In this document: positions 37,879 through 46,293 of the stretch, one piece after another
Layout: each line of letters starts with the position of its first letter
Position numbering within the stretch: position 1 is the first letter of the stretch
From: Ignavibacteria bacterium
GTDB lineage: Bacteria; Bacteroidota; Ignavibacteria; Kapaibacteriales; Kapaibacteriaceae
DNA length: 64,000 nt
Assembly (NCBI GenBank): GCA_016191145.1
Contig: JACPPD010000004.1
Span: 124,001 to 188,000 of the forward strand
Direction of reading: 5' to 3'
The notes under the pieces: model-generated
Told to the model about the DNA's origin: nothing
Databases searched by the model: none
What the model saw: the letters and a program-made list of their open reading frames with translations, nothing else
Translations under genes and position numbers: made by a program

Positions 37879-39019
37879 CTATTTCTTCATCAGTGGAATT
37901 GCAATATGACAATTGGCAGAAATCAGTTGAACAACATGAAAGCCTGACGCCAATTCAGTTACACGTAATTGAACAACTGCTGATGATTCCTGATTCTGAA
38001 CATCGCTTTCAATTCTTGAAAGATCGCCGTCGATAGAATAGACATAGGCGCACATTTCACCTTCAACACGACCGTCAAGTTCGACACTATACAAATCAAC
38101 GCATGGACTTGGCCATGCATTAACAAATGTCAGGGCAGCCGCATTTCTCTTAATGTTTCCATCACGATTCTGAATAAGCCGTTTCTCCAGTGGCGAATTC
38201 CAACCATAGGCTACCAAAATTTTGGTTCCATCAAGCTGATTGCAGGATACGTTACCCTGCGTATCAACAGAGTAAATGTTAATGTTACGTGACGCTGACC
38301 CTTCCTGTGGTGCAACAGTTATGGAAATATTTGCTGACGTTGCTGTTGCTGGGGCAGTAATTGGGACATCCCCACCAGTAATTAAATAATGATCCAAATC
38401 TGGATCTGTAACGTTAGCACTCCATGAAACTGTAAAGTTCGAGGTACACGCATTTTCATTTACAACCAGAGGGTTCGGGGGATTGCTATTGGGTACGCTG
38501 GTTGTTGCAATTCGCGCAGGAGGAATTATGTCAGCATTCTGATTTGCGATTCGCAGCGAGTAGCTACTACCCGACGTTGAAACAATATTAAAGGAAGCCT
38601 CAGACTCAATAACCTGTAGTGTCTGCACCGATCTGTTAGCGACAACATGACTTCCCGGATTTGTTGTCGGGCCCCAGTATCCAGAAGAGCAGTTTTCATG
38701 TTGATCACCAAATGTACTACCACCGTAGTGATTCAGATTTACATAACCAAGTGGGTTTGCATCCTCCAGAAGCACGATTGCCATTCTGCGGCTCAAACTG
38801 GTCATCGGGAAACTGAGCCATAACAATCAGGATTTTCAGTACGCCATGCGACGTGACGAACGAACCAGTGCCGATAAACTGAATGGGGTTGATAACAGCC
38901 GACTGTTGTATAGACACGACGCATCCATCCGGAATAGAAAATGACGACGGAAGCTGTGCATGGAGTATAGAGAGTGCTGCTAAGTGGATGAACAGAGAAA
39001 TGATCACGGCAGTTTTCAT
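37879..39019 (-). pseudogene. Frameshifted, shortened secreted protein with T9SS-type C-terminal domain
   Basis: Two minus-strand frames join near 38717-38826. The first (from 39019) has signal peptide VIISLFIHLAALSILHAQ, then LKILIVMAQFPDDQFEPQNG, which resembles the start of secreted M6-like metalloproteases of this phylum. The second continues as EDANPLGYVNLNHYGGSTFG, a beta-sandwich region (TNFTVSWS-like strands around ACTSNFTVSWSANVTDPDLD) and a C-terminal segment (VNAWPSPCVDL, then ASGFHVVQL, ending PLMKK) like a type-A T9SS sorting domain. About 380 codons remain and no protease zinc motif is visible, so a catalytic part was probably lost as well as the frame. The protease origin is a guess; the frameshift and sorting-domain shape are seen. 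Confidence 0.55.
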
Positions 39020-39073
39020 GATGGTTCTGAAATTATATACAGTTAGAAGTTCTCGTTGTTCAAAATACTTAAA

Positions 39074-39976
39074 TTACCTACTCATAGTAATTCCCTTGGC
39101 GATTACTGAATCTCCAGATCGCAGCACCCAAAGTATCGGCATGAATTTAGTTGATAAATTTACCTTTAAATCAGTGAAGAAAGGAATTACACCAAACTCA
39201 TCCGAGCTGTAAATAAGCTGTCCCCGAATATTGAACAACTGAATAACTGATGGCGAAATGTCATGCTGTTCTGTATCAATGCGGACATATAAATGGTCAT
39301 CGACGACTTCAACGACTGCCTTGGTCCCATGAGCTTCCGTCTCCTGCACTCCCACAGGGAGTATACCGACAAACGAACTCCCAAACCAAATTCCCTGAAT
39401 AAATTCGTTCGCCCAAGGGTGATCAGGCTCTTGTCGGGAAACCAAGCCCAAAGAATCGACAAGGTAGTATTGATAAGTTGGAAATAAAGAGTCGGGGTAC
39501 GCTTCAAATACTACATATTCCTGATAAATGCGACTCAGCCTAAACTTTCCAAGCACTTCAATGCCAGACAATCCCACGAATTTCATATAGTCAATATTTG
39601 GACCATTCTTATATGTAATCCACTGTGATCCAACTGAGTCACAAAGTCTATATAGGGGATATTCGGTATCACTGCCGGAATACACCTCACCGGTCTTTAA
39701 AATCCTATAGGCCAATGTCGTATCGTATGGAGGTCGGCTATCGATACGGTAAATATATTTAGTACTATTAGAGTCCACGAACTCCTTCAAGTATGCATAA
39801 TTGTCGACACGTGTTATGTAATTGGGGTTGTATCCATTAAGCATCTGTCTCAACGAGTCTCTGTAAAAGACAAAATCACATTGTGAACTTGCAATTTGAA
39901 AACCAGAAGCAAAAACGACTAATCCAAGTACTATTGCTCTGGTAAGTGGAGTAATTTGTGTTATTTGCACAATCAT
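39074..39976 (-). CDS. Secreted protein with T9SS-type sorting domain, unknown function
   Basis: About 300 aa from ATG 39976, chosen because a signal peptide (AIVLGLVVFASGFQIASSQ) starts just after it; the frame is open further upstream without a signal. The middle is Tyr/Asp-rich and of unknown fold. The last 75 residues (VVDDHLYVRIDTEQ, IQLFNIRGQLIYSS, ILWVLRSGDSVIAKG) match the pattern of a type-A C-terminal sorting domain: short strands, a GQ turn and a final basic residue. Export through the type IX system to the surface is inferred. It lies beside the frameshifted sorting-domain gene on the same strand. Confidence 0.65.
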   Translation of the reverse strand: MIVQITQITPLTRAIVLGLVVFASGFQIASSQCDFVFYRDSLRQMLNGYNPNYITRVDNYAYLKEFVDSNSTKYIYRIDSRPPYDTTLAYRILKTGEVYSGSDTEYPLYRLCDSVGSQWITYKNGPNIDYMKFVGLSGIEVLGKFRLSRIYQEYVVFEAYPDSLFPTYQYYLVDSLGLVSRQEPDHPWANEFIQGIWFGSSFVGILPVGVQETEAHGTKAVVEVVDDHLYVRIDTEQHDISPSVIQLFNIRGQLIYSSDEFGVIPFFTDLKVNLSTKFMPILWVLRSGDSVIAKGITMSR

Positions 39977-40059
39977 CGTTATAGAAAAAAAAGTGCCATT
40001 CTCTACCAAACTTGTTCGGATGATTTTACTAAAACCGCCCTGCTTTTTGGTGTAACAAG

Positions 40060-40299
40060 TTAAGAGACATTTGACAGTCTTCGACATTGAAACCACCGGG
40101 CTTCATATTCCACAGGCGACAGTCCTCCGATTGATGTGTGTTTCCTGTGTTGATTGTAGAACAGGTGTACCCATCTGTTAATCACTCCTGTTGCATGCTG
40201 CACATCGCGGAAGGGAAATTGATGCATGAGTTCTGTTTTCATCGTTGCCCGGAACGACTCCATAGGAGCATTGTCGGAGCAGTCTGGTATCCCTCACGG
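40060..40299 (-). pseudogene. C-terminal remnant of an IS3-family-like transposase
   Basis: On the minus strand the frame reads SDNAPMESFRATMKTELMH, then INRWVHLFYNQHRKHTSIGG and LSPVEYEARW before its stop. These are the last part of an rve-type integrase core, with the DNAxxESF segment that holds the catalytic Glu and the YNxxRxHxxLGxLSPxEYE end typical of IS3-family OrfB. A stop in the same frame lies just upstream of the fragment and nothing of the N-terminal half is present. The remaining bases to 40418 show no gene. It marks past IS activity at the edge of the accessory region. Confidence 0.75.
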
Positions 40300-40418
40300 T
40301 ATCTTCCCTGGCGACGCATGATAGTTGTCATTGAGAAACGCGACCATATCAGCCAATACCTTTGAAGCCCGCACCCACTTGCCTATTGAATTCAGACAAT
40401 GCCGAACTATTAGCTACG

Positions 40419-41639
40419 CTACTTCACCAGCTCGATTATCTCCTTCTCGGTGAGAACACGATTGTAAAAAATGAGATCATCGATTGCACCATCAAAACCA
40501 ATATGATACGGTGCACGTTGTGGGTAAACCGAAGCAACAGTTCCCAGATATATTGGAGCCGTCGACGTTGTTGGCTCGATATTAGATTGAAATGGCGATG
40601 CAGGGATGCGAGCGCGATCGACGTACAGCACGAGTCTGTATGAGTCGACAGTTACCACATAATGTCTCCATTTCCCGTCGCGAATCTCTCCATCAATATT
40701 CACGCGAGACCACGTTGTGAATCCGTTTCTGAAATATCCGGCGCAGAGTCGCTTATTTTCAATGAATATACTCCACCCTTCTCCGCTTGGATGAAGGTAC
40801 TTGGAAAGAATAAACGTGGTGTCGGGAGTCGTCGACTCAACCTTCATCCAAAACGAAATACTAATTGGCAGTTTGTGTTGCCATTCAGCATCTGGTATCT
40901 CAGCTCGGTTCCATTTACCAAAACCCAACGCTGTGTTCTTTGCACCATTTCTGTCTTGAACAGCAACTGCTCCAAAAACGGAACCATTGGTTTCACTACC
41001 ACTCACATCAACCACCGAACCATTGTCCAGCGGATAGTAGGCCACCATGTTTGAATCTAATGTCCACTCACTTTCCGTGAACTGCAGGGACACCGACTCC
41101 GTGGCCTCAGTCAGATTGAACCAGCGTCGTTGTTTTGTTTCGTCAATTCTTTTCACAGAAAAGGAGTACGTTCCGCGCGGGTGATTGAGAAAATAAAAAT
41201 TACCATCTTCATCGGTGGTTGATATACTACCTGATGAAGATTCTATCTGAATGTTGCCAACGGGCTCCTTACTTACAGGTTCAAGCAGTCTGCCGACAAT
41301 CGTTGTTGCCGAAGTGTCGCGCACCCACAACTGTACATAGCTAATTTGGGATAATCCCGGCTTCATTGATACAGACGCAACGCCCTGCAGCTTCCCCTGG
41401 TAGGCAATCACTGAATAGGTTACCGGCTCGAGGGAGTCGATAGTTACACTATTCGAAGTGGTAGTGATGTTGCGGTTGAAGGGCTTAGACAACCAAACGT
41501 TAAACGAGCCGACGTCAGGCAGCGTTCTGATTACAAGGGTAGCGTACTTATGCTCCTGTAACCTGCTGTTTGGCTGAGCGTTCAGCACGACTGAAAATGC
41601 AGCAACTATGGCTGCAATCAACAATGTGGATCGGTTCAT
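40419..41639 (-). CDS. Exported LamG / concanavalin-like surface protein
   Basis: A 406-aa protein starting at ATG 41639, preceded by a strong AAAGGAG ribosome-binding site 7 bases upstream, which decides the start. Signal peptide: LLIAAIVAAFSVVLNAQ. Residues about 110-170 form a carboxypeptidase-regulatory-like beta domain (GRLLEPVSKEPVGNIQIESS, ending NHPRGTYSFSV). Residues about 190-400 form a LamG/concanavalin-like jelly roll (NMVAYYPLDNGSVVDVSGSE, SISFWMKVEST, DGKWRHYVVTVD, IGFDGAIDDLIFYNRVLTE). Probably a ligand- or glycan-binding surface protein. It is divergent from the duplicated lepA start. Confidence 0.85.
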   Translation of the reverse strand: MNRSTLLIAAIVAAFSVVLNAQPNSRLQEHKYATLVIRTLPDVGSFNVWLSKPFNRNITTTSNSVTIDSLEPVTYSVIAYQGKLQGVASVSMKPGLSQISYVQLWVRDTSATTIVGRLLEPVSKEPVGNIQIESSSGSISTTDEDGNFYFLNHPRGTYSFSVKRIDETKQRRWFNLTEATESVSLQFTESEWTLDSNMVAYYPLDNGSVVDVSGSETNGSVFGAVAVQDRNGAKNTALGFGKWNRAEIPDAEWQHKLPISISFWMKVESTTPDTTFILSKYLHPSGEGWSIFIENKRLCAGYFRNGFTTWSRVNIDGEIRDGKWRHYVVTVDSYRLVLYVDRARIPASPFQSNIEPTTSTAPIYLGTVASVYPQRAPYHIGFDGAIDDLIFYNRVLTEKEIIELVK

Positions 41640-41698
41640 AATTGTTCTCCTTTGTTCGTTTTGCAACTTCGGAGAAAAATGAACTCTGCGCACCCATA

Positions 41699-41832
41699 CA
41701 AATACTCAACAACAAAACAGACCCCATAACAAGCTATTTTTGTAATTCTATAATGACTAACTACCGCAACTTCTGCATCATAGCACACATCGACCACGGT
41801 AAAAGCACGCTCGCCGACAGGTTGTTGGAAAG
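41699..41832 (+). repeat. Direct repeat copy 1: duplicated 5' end of lepA
   Basis: These 134 bases match 44433-44566 with two mismatches. They contain 54 bases upstream of the lepA ATG and the first 26-27 codons ([20 protein letters not shown]). After the repeat the frame runs two more codons and stops, so copy 1 is a dead fragment of lepA. The intervening 2.6 kb looks inserted. Confidence 0.95.
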
Positions 41833-41851
41833 AAAAAATTAACCGTTCCCC

Positions 41852-42140
41852 AAAACCATGCCGGGTATCTCTTGATACCCGGTATCATGATTGTGGTGGC
41901 TTTCAATACCGCATTTTCGAGTGTTGGCGTGTCAAATTTAATAAGACAAACTGCACCGCAAATTCTTTCACCCTAATCCGCTTTGCTTCCACGCCTCCAC
42001 CACACAATACATTTTTGCCTGCATTGCCATCGCACCACTTTCGTATGCTGTTGCACGAAGTAAATTCATCATTTCGTTGAATAAATGATGCACATGCTGG
42101 GGTGGATACGAATAACAGATGTATTTGCTGGGGCGGATAC
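41852..42140 (+). repeat. Dispersed repeat, copy A, with end hairpin
   Basis: A noncoding element of about 290 bases whose near-reverse copy lies at 55470-55725 and whose partial copy lies at 54650-54742. It begins with a 12-bp stem (41858-41869 with 41874-41885; core GCCGGGTATC, loop TCTT, one G-T pair). A shared block follows (CCGCTTTGCTTCCACGCCTC, CCACTTTCGTATG) and a tail TTCATCATTTCGTTGAATAA. It ends in two imperfect 31-base tandem units (42079-42109 and 42110-42140). No ORF is conserved between the copies, so a MITE-like or RNA-forming repeat is more likely than a gene. Confidence 0.8.
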
Positions 42141-42141
42141 C

Positions 42142-42466
42142 CCTTCACCATGGAGTGACCTGCGGTACTCAATAATGGCATCGCGTTCTTCAGGGAGGAT
42201 CGCACTTGCCTGTATGCGTGGCGCAGGCTTGTGCGCCGTGCACCGCTGGTCATGACGCCACCGGTCGAACCGACTCTTGTGAATCTTGGCCCATGTTAAT
42301 AGGTGTTGCATCGGGATCTTCGTGCGCACACGCAAAGACTCCAGCGTTGCTACAACGTCACGGCGCACTTCTTCGGGGAAACCGGAATCTTTAGTTCTAA
42401 GCGCTCTCGAAGAATTTTCACCTTCTCCTCTGGTGTGAAATTCTTCCGACGTTTTTCTGCTGACAT
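42142..42466 (-). pseudogene. N-terminal remnant of a transposase, frameshifted
   Basis: From ATG 42466 on the minus strand a 38-codon frame reads MSAEKRRKNFTPEEKVKILR and stops at 42350; this is a helix-turn-helix start of an IS3-type transposase. A neighbouring frame continues with KIPMQHLLTWAKIHKSRFDR and ILPEERDAIIEYRRSLHGEG, the linker before the integrase core. The match ends exactly where repeat copy A begins, so the repeat or a linked deletion cut it. It may be the front half of the same kind of element whose tail lies at 40060-40299. Confidence 0.6.
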
Positions 42467-42847
42467 CACTATTCCATTGGTTGCAATTCCGCATCAATCT
42501 ATTGCTTACTATTTACTCTTCGAAGTCCTACTTGATCAGAAGCAGGGCACAACATCTGCCCGATTGTCGCATTAACCTGAGAACAAAGGGGTCAGCATGG
42601 TCCGGAACGGGAGGCAATATGCACCATAATCTTGTGGCAATACGCTATTGAATCTACAAGCGATTTTGCATTCTCAACGCTTGGTTTACTTTCTCTTCAC
42701 CTGATGGAATTTCATTGCCCATATACACGTGAAAATTATTTTTTTACTGGAGTTTTTTATATTGACTTGCATTTATTTCCGTAAAAACCCGTGGGGTTTG
42801 GAGGTGTAGATGCTAAACCATTTTCAATATTATTAGGAGTTTGACTT
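42467..42847. promoter_or_regulatory. Leader region of the lipoprotein gene, with strong ribosome-binding site
   Basis: No gene is seen here. The last 150 bases are AT-rich. AGGAG at 42835-42839 lies 8 bases before the ATG at 42848, a strong Shine-Dalgarno that fixes the start of the lipoprotein. A promoter probably lies in the AT-rich part near 42730-42790 but no clear consensus can be pointed to. Confidence 0.4.
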
Positions 42848-43739
42848 ATGCAAAACGTTCTTTTTAGCCTCGGAAGTGTACTCTGCATTTCGCTTATGTT
42901 GAGTGGGTGTACGGACACACAAACGTCGTCACCAGTATTGTCAGGAGAGTCTGGTAAGCGGGGGGGGGTATAAAGGGGAGATCATGTCGGCATATCCTTC
43001 GCTGAGCGAGACTGGGGCATGGCATAATACGGGATGCGACACTATTTTAGCTTCTGTTGATACTAACAATATTCCACAAACACCGACAGACAGGTGGACC
43101 ACGTATCAAAAACATGGGAATCGCGGTATTAGTCTAGTTTATGGAGCCGACACATCCTATCATATTACAGGGGAGTCTGACACTTTTGCCGCGTACATAT
43201 CAATCACAGAGCGGACAAACAATATTGGTTATGTCTTCTCCGATTCACGCGCCAAGGCCTCAACTTACTCTGTTTGGAGCTCGGCAGTTTCCTCTCAGGA
43301 TGCAGCAATTCTGGATTCGATTGGCGCATTTTTCAATGCATACTCAGCTTCAGGAAAAACATACGCGCAAATTGCGCAAGACTTCTCAGCTAAAGCGTCT
43401 TCACTCATCACATACTACAATTCTCTGACCTGGCCTGACAACACTGGCGAAGTGTCTGGAGGTGCACTCTACGTGATGCAGTCGAGTACGAACCTTTGGA
43501 AAGAATGGCTTGACAGCAACCCAAGCAAACAGAATTTGGGACCGCAGGCTATATATCAAGTGGTACAGGCCGATGCTGCTGGTTACCTTATTGGATGGAC
43601 TGTTGCGGTGATTGATGAGTGGAGTTCTAGTGGAACACTTAATATTAACAATCAAGGCAAGAGGATGGGAAAGGGCGTAGATGGGGCAATTTATGCTAGT
43701 ACAGGCGGCTGGTTTGGGAAAATTTGGGGAAAGAAGTGA
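42848..43739 (+). pseudogene. Lipoprotein gene out of frame at a G9 tract (possible phase-variable gene)
   Basis: From ATG 42848 a lipoprotein signal is read (VLFSLGSVLCISLMLSGC, lipobox LSGC), followed by a Ser/Thr-rich linker, and it stops at TAA 42971-42973 just after nine G residues (42960-42968). The body continues in the next frame without a stop to 43739 (GEIMSAYPSLSETGAWHN to GGWFGKIWGKK). Removing one G, or adding two, would fuse both parts into one 296-aa lipoprotein. The body has Ser/Thr/Tyr-rich surface-like sequence and a glycine-rich end (ADAAGYLIGWTVAVIDEW) of unknown family. This is either a phase-variable gene in the OFF state, a dead gene, or a base-count error in the run of G. 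Confidence 0.75.
42960..42968 (+). repeat. Homopolymeric tract of nine G residues
   Basis: Nine consecutive G inside the lipoprotein coding sequence, 38 codons after the start. Its length sets the frame: eight or eleven G would keep the 296-aa reading frame, nine closes it. It is the longest single-base G run I noticed in the window. Confidence 0.95.
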
Positions 43740-43930
43740 AAGCGTTCCGTACAATATTAGCTTGGGCTTTTTATCTTTTTCTAACCAACGAATTGATAAA
43801 CTTAATCTCAGGAGGTTTGTTTAGGTTTAATACGTCATTTGAAACGTGGTCTGCCAAGGCCAGTGTTTATTTGGCTGGTGGCGTTGCCATGTATTTCATT
43901 TTTAGAAAAAAGGCGGTTGATTCCAGGTAG
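43736..43930 (+). CDS. Small membrane protein of unknown function
   Basis: A 64-aa protein from GTG 43736, which overlaps the stop of the lipoprotein body (GTGA). It has two hydrophobic segments (ILAWAFYLFLTNELINLISG and YLAGGVAMYFIF) and a basic C-terminus (RKKAVDSR). No family is recognised. The translational overlap suggests that it works with, or protects against, the upstream product. It ends with TAG and a second in-frame stop, followed by a terminator-like hairpin. Its function is unknown. Confidence 0.55.
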   Translation: MKAFRTILAWAFYLFLTNELINLISGGLFRFNTSFETWSAKASVYLAGGVAMYFIFRKKAVDSR

Positions 43931-43966
43931 TAAATCAGAAGTTCACACGTAGAACACTTGCCCTGT

Positions 43967-44004
43967 CAGGCTCCAGGTCGGTTACACTTGGAGCCTGTCT
44001 TATT
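43967..44004 (+). terminator. Rho-independent terminator-like hairpin
   Basis: CAGGCTCCA (43967-43975) pairs perfectly with TGGAGCCTG (43989-43997) over 9 bp, and is followed by TCTTATTT. It lies 37 bases after the small membrane-protein stop, the expected place for ending the lipoprotein transcript. The T run is short, so efficiency is uncertain. Confidence 0.6.
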
Positions 44005-44113
44005 TATACTTGGGCTGGTCCAGCAAATTCGACACTCAACATCGCAAAACGTTATTTGCGAATGTACACACCTTCTAATTCAACCGATATAGAGTTTCCG
44101 ATCGTCGAAATAA

Positions 44114-44206
44114 ATCGACGTTGATTGTAATATTCTATATAATGCTGGGTGTCGAAACGAAGATGTCCTTGATGCCTTCCAGGATGCCATGATCATAGGA
44201 GGTTGA
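44114..44206 (+). pseudogene. Possible remnant of an ECF sigma factor
   Basis: A plus-strand frame of 30 codons without a start reads ILYNAGCRNEDVLDAFQDAM then II and stops. The NEDVLDAFQDAM pattern fits the region-2 helix of ECF sigma factors, where Asp/Glu and Phe/Gln are conserved (xxDAEDVFQEAxI). No region 4 follows in frame. The stretch is short and judged by eye. The rest of 44005-44486 shows no gene apart from the second direct repeat. Confidence 0.3.
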
Positions 44207-44432
44207 TCATTCACTTCGTCGACGCGCCAAAGAATGATTCGGCGCAAAAATTGATTCATGACAATGGCAGGTAGACACCTCCCGACTGTACCCATGTAGG
44301 TGATGTGGCAAGACCACATCCTGTTGGGAGCTGGTGGAGAAAAGGTCGGGACAATTTCAGCTAGCTGTGGCTAAGCTTTAATCGATGCCTCGTACACAAA
44401 TGTCTCCCTATAATGACCGGCAGGTTACGAAG

Positions 44433-44566
44433 CAAATACTCAACAACAAAACAGACCACCTAACAAGCTATTTTTGTAATTCTATAATGACTAACTACCG
44501 CAACTTCTGCATCATAGCACACATCGACCACGGTAAAAGCACGCTCGCCGACAGGTTGTTGGAAAG
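44433..44566 (+). repeat. Direct repeat copy 2: intact 5' end of lepA
   Basis: Same 134 bases as 41699-41832 (132 identical). Here they include the leader and first codons of the complete lepA gene. The pair brackets a segment of 2.6 kb, which resembles an insertion that rebuilt the 5' end of its target gene. Confidence 0.95.
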
Positions 44567-46289
44567 GACAGGACGGGTTTCTGCACGGGAGATGATTTAC
44601 AATCAGATCCTCGACGATAATCCGCTTGAACAGGAACGGGGAATTACCATTAAGCTGCACGCCATTCAAATGGATTACACTGGCGTCGATGGAAAGTCCT
44701 ATAAGCTTAACCTCATTGATACTCCGGGACACGTCGACTTTTCTTACGAAGTTTCCAGATCGCTTCATGCATGTGAGGGGGCTTTGTTAGTGGTGGATGC
44801 AACGCAGGGAGTAGAAGCGCAGACAATATCTAATTTGTTTATGGCGCTGGACCAAGGCCTTGAAGTTATTCCCGTTATTAACAAAATTGACTTGCCAAGC
44901 GCGGCAACAACAATCGACAATGTAAAGCAGCAGGTTGTGGATCTGATAGGCTGCAAGGAAGACGAGATTATTCTTGCTTCTGCAAAAGCAGGGATAGGAA
45001 TTGATGAAATCCTCGAAGCAGTTGTAAAGCGCATACCGCCCCCTTCAGGAAATCCCGATGCACCATTGCGAGCGCTTATCTACGATTCGGTTTTCGATCC
45101 GTACCGCGGCGTGATTGTGAACGTGCGCGTGTTCGACGGAACGATGCGCGAAAAAGACAAAATCCGGTTTATGAATCTGGGGCAGACATACGAATTGGAT
45201 GAAGTTGGAGTTCTCTTCATGCAACGTCAGCGCACTGGCGTATTGGAAGCTGGCAACGTGGGTTACTTTACAGCAGCTATCCGGCGCTTGCAGGACACGA
45301 AGGTGGGCGATACCGTCACGCTGGCAAACAAACCGTGCGAAAAGCCCATTGAAGGTTTTCGAGAAGTGAAGCCAATGGTGTTCTCGGGAATCTATCCTGC
45401 CGAGTCAGACGACTTCGAGAATCTGCGCGAAGCATTAGGGAAGCTTACACTCAACGATGCGGCAATCTCCTATGAGCCGGAAACATCGTCGGCGCTGGGC
45501 TTCGGTTTCCGTTGCGGATTCCTTGGATTGCTGCACATGGAAATCGTTCAGGAAAGGCTCGAGCGAGAGTTCAATCAAACAATCGTTACCACAGTACCAA
45601 ATGTCCGCTATCGCGTAGTTTCTAACAAAAATGAAGAAGTGTGGGTCGACAATCCATCGCAGCTTCCCAATCCAACATTAATCAATGAAATTCAGGAACC
45701 GTTTATCCGCGCGCAGATAATTACGCCAACTGAATTTATCGGAACGATTATAAAGCTTTGCATGGACAGGCGCGGCACCATGCTCGGACAGTCGTATCTA
45801 AGCGCCGACCGTGTTGACTTGACGTTTGAACTCCCCCTCGCAGAAGTTGTATTCGATTTCTACGATAAACTCAAGAGTAATACAAGGGGCTATGCATCGC
45901 TCGATTACGAGTATGCAGATTACAAAGCCGGTGATTTGGTTCGTATGGACATTCTCCTAAATGGTGAGCCCGTAGATGCATTGTCGAGTATTGTGCACAG
46001 ACAAAAAGCGCACGACTGGGGTAAAAAGTTGTGTTCAAAACTGAAAGAATTGATTCCGCGTCAAATGTTCGAAGTTGCAATACAGGCTGCAATCGGCGCA
46101 AAGATTATTGCACGAGAATCTATAGCTGCCATGCGAAAGAATGTTATTGCGAAGTGTTATGGTGGAGATATTTCCCGCAAACGAAAATTGCTTGAGAAGC
46201 AGAAAGAAGGCAAGAAACGCATGAAACAAGTCGGCAAGGTCGAAATTCCTCAGGAAGCATTTCTTGCAGTTTTATCACTTGATAAATAA
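44487..46289 (+). CDS. lepA: Elongation factor 4 (LepA)
   Basis: Translational GTPase acting on the ribosome. 600 aa from ATG 44487, the expected length; the longer open frame upstream is noncoding leader. G motifs are [14 protein letters not shown] (G1), ERGITIKL (G2), DTPGHVDF (G3) and INKIDLPSA (G4). The LepA-specific C-terminal parts are present, with [20 protein letters not shown] and the end region [20 protein letters not shown]. Its first 26 codons are duplicated 2.7 kb upstream, but this copy is intact. It precedes two signal peptidase genes, as lepA does lepB in Escherichia coli. Confidence 0.97.
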   Translation: MTNYRNFCIIAHIDHGKSTLADRLLERTGRVSAREMIYNQILDDNPLEQERGITIKLHAIQMDYTGVDGKSYKLNLIDTPGHVDFSYEVSRSLHACEGALLVVDATQGVEAQTISNLFMALDQGLEVIPVINKIDLPSAATTIDNVKQQVVDLIGCKEDEIILASAKAGIGIDEILEAVVKRIPPPSGNPDAPLRALIYDSVFDPYRGVIVNVRVFDGTMREKDKIRFMNLGQTYELDEVGVLFMQRQRTGVLEAGNVGYFTAAIRRLQDTKVGDTVTLANKPCEKPIEGFREVKPMVFSGIYPAESDDFENLREALGKLTLNDAAISYEPETSSALGFGFRCGFLGLLHMEIVQERLEREFNQTIVTTVPNVRYRVVSNKNEEVWVDNPSQLPNPTLINEIQEPFIRAQIITPTEFIGTIIKLCMDRRGTMLGQSYLSADRVDLTFELPLAEVVFDFYDKLKSNTRGYASLDYEYADYKAGDLVRMDILLNGEPVDALSSIVHRQKAHDWGKKLCSKLKELIPRQMFEVAIQAAIGAKIIARESIAAMRKNVIAKCYGGDISRKRKLLEKQKEGKKRMKQVGKVEIPQEAFLAVLSLDK

Positions 46290-46293
46290 ACAA

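Noticed and set aside
42069-42497. 142-codon minus-strand frame in the island as an intact gene
   Set aside because: Only part of it matches transposase; the start and the helix-turn-helix are in another frame and the end is repeat A, so it is annotated as a remnant.
44385-44486. Longer lepA N-terminus (34 extra codons)
   Set aside because: The extra part is the duplicated noncoding leader; LepA proteins begin with the MTNYRNF-type start at 44487.
41699-44566. Attachment-site repeat of a tRNA-type integrative element
   Set aside because: No tRNA gene and no tyrosine or serine integrase was seen in or near the island; only the direct repeat is certain.
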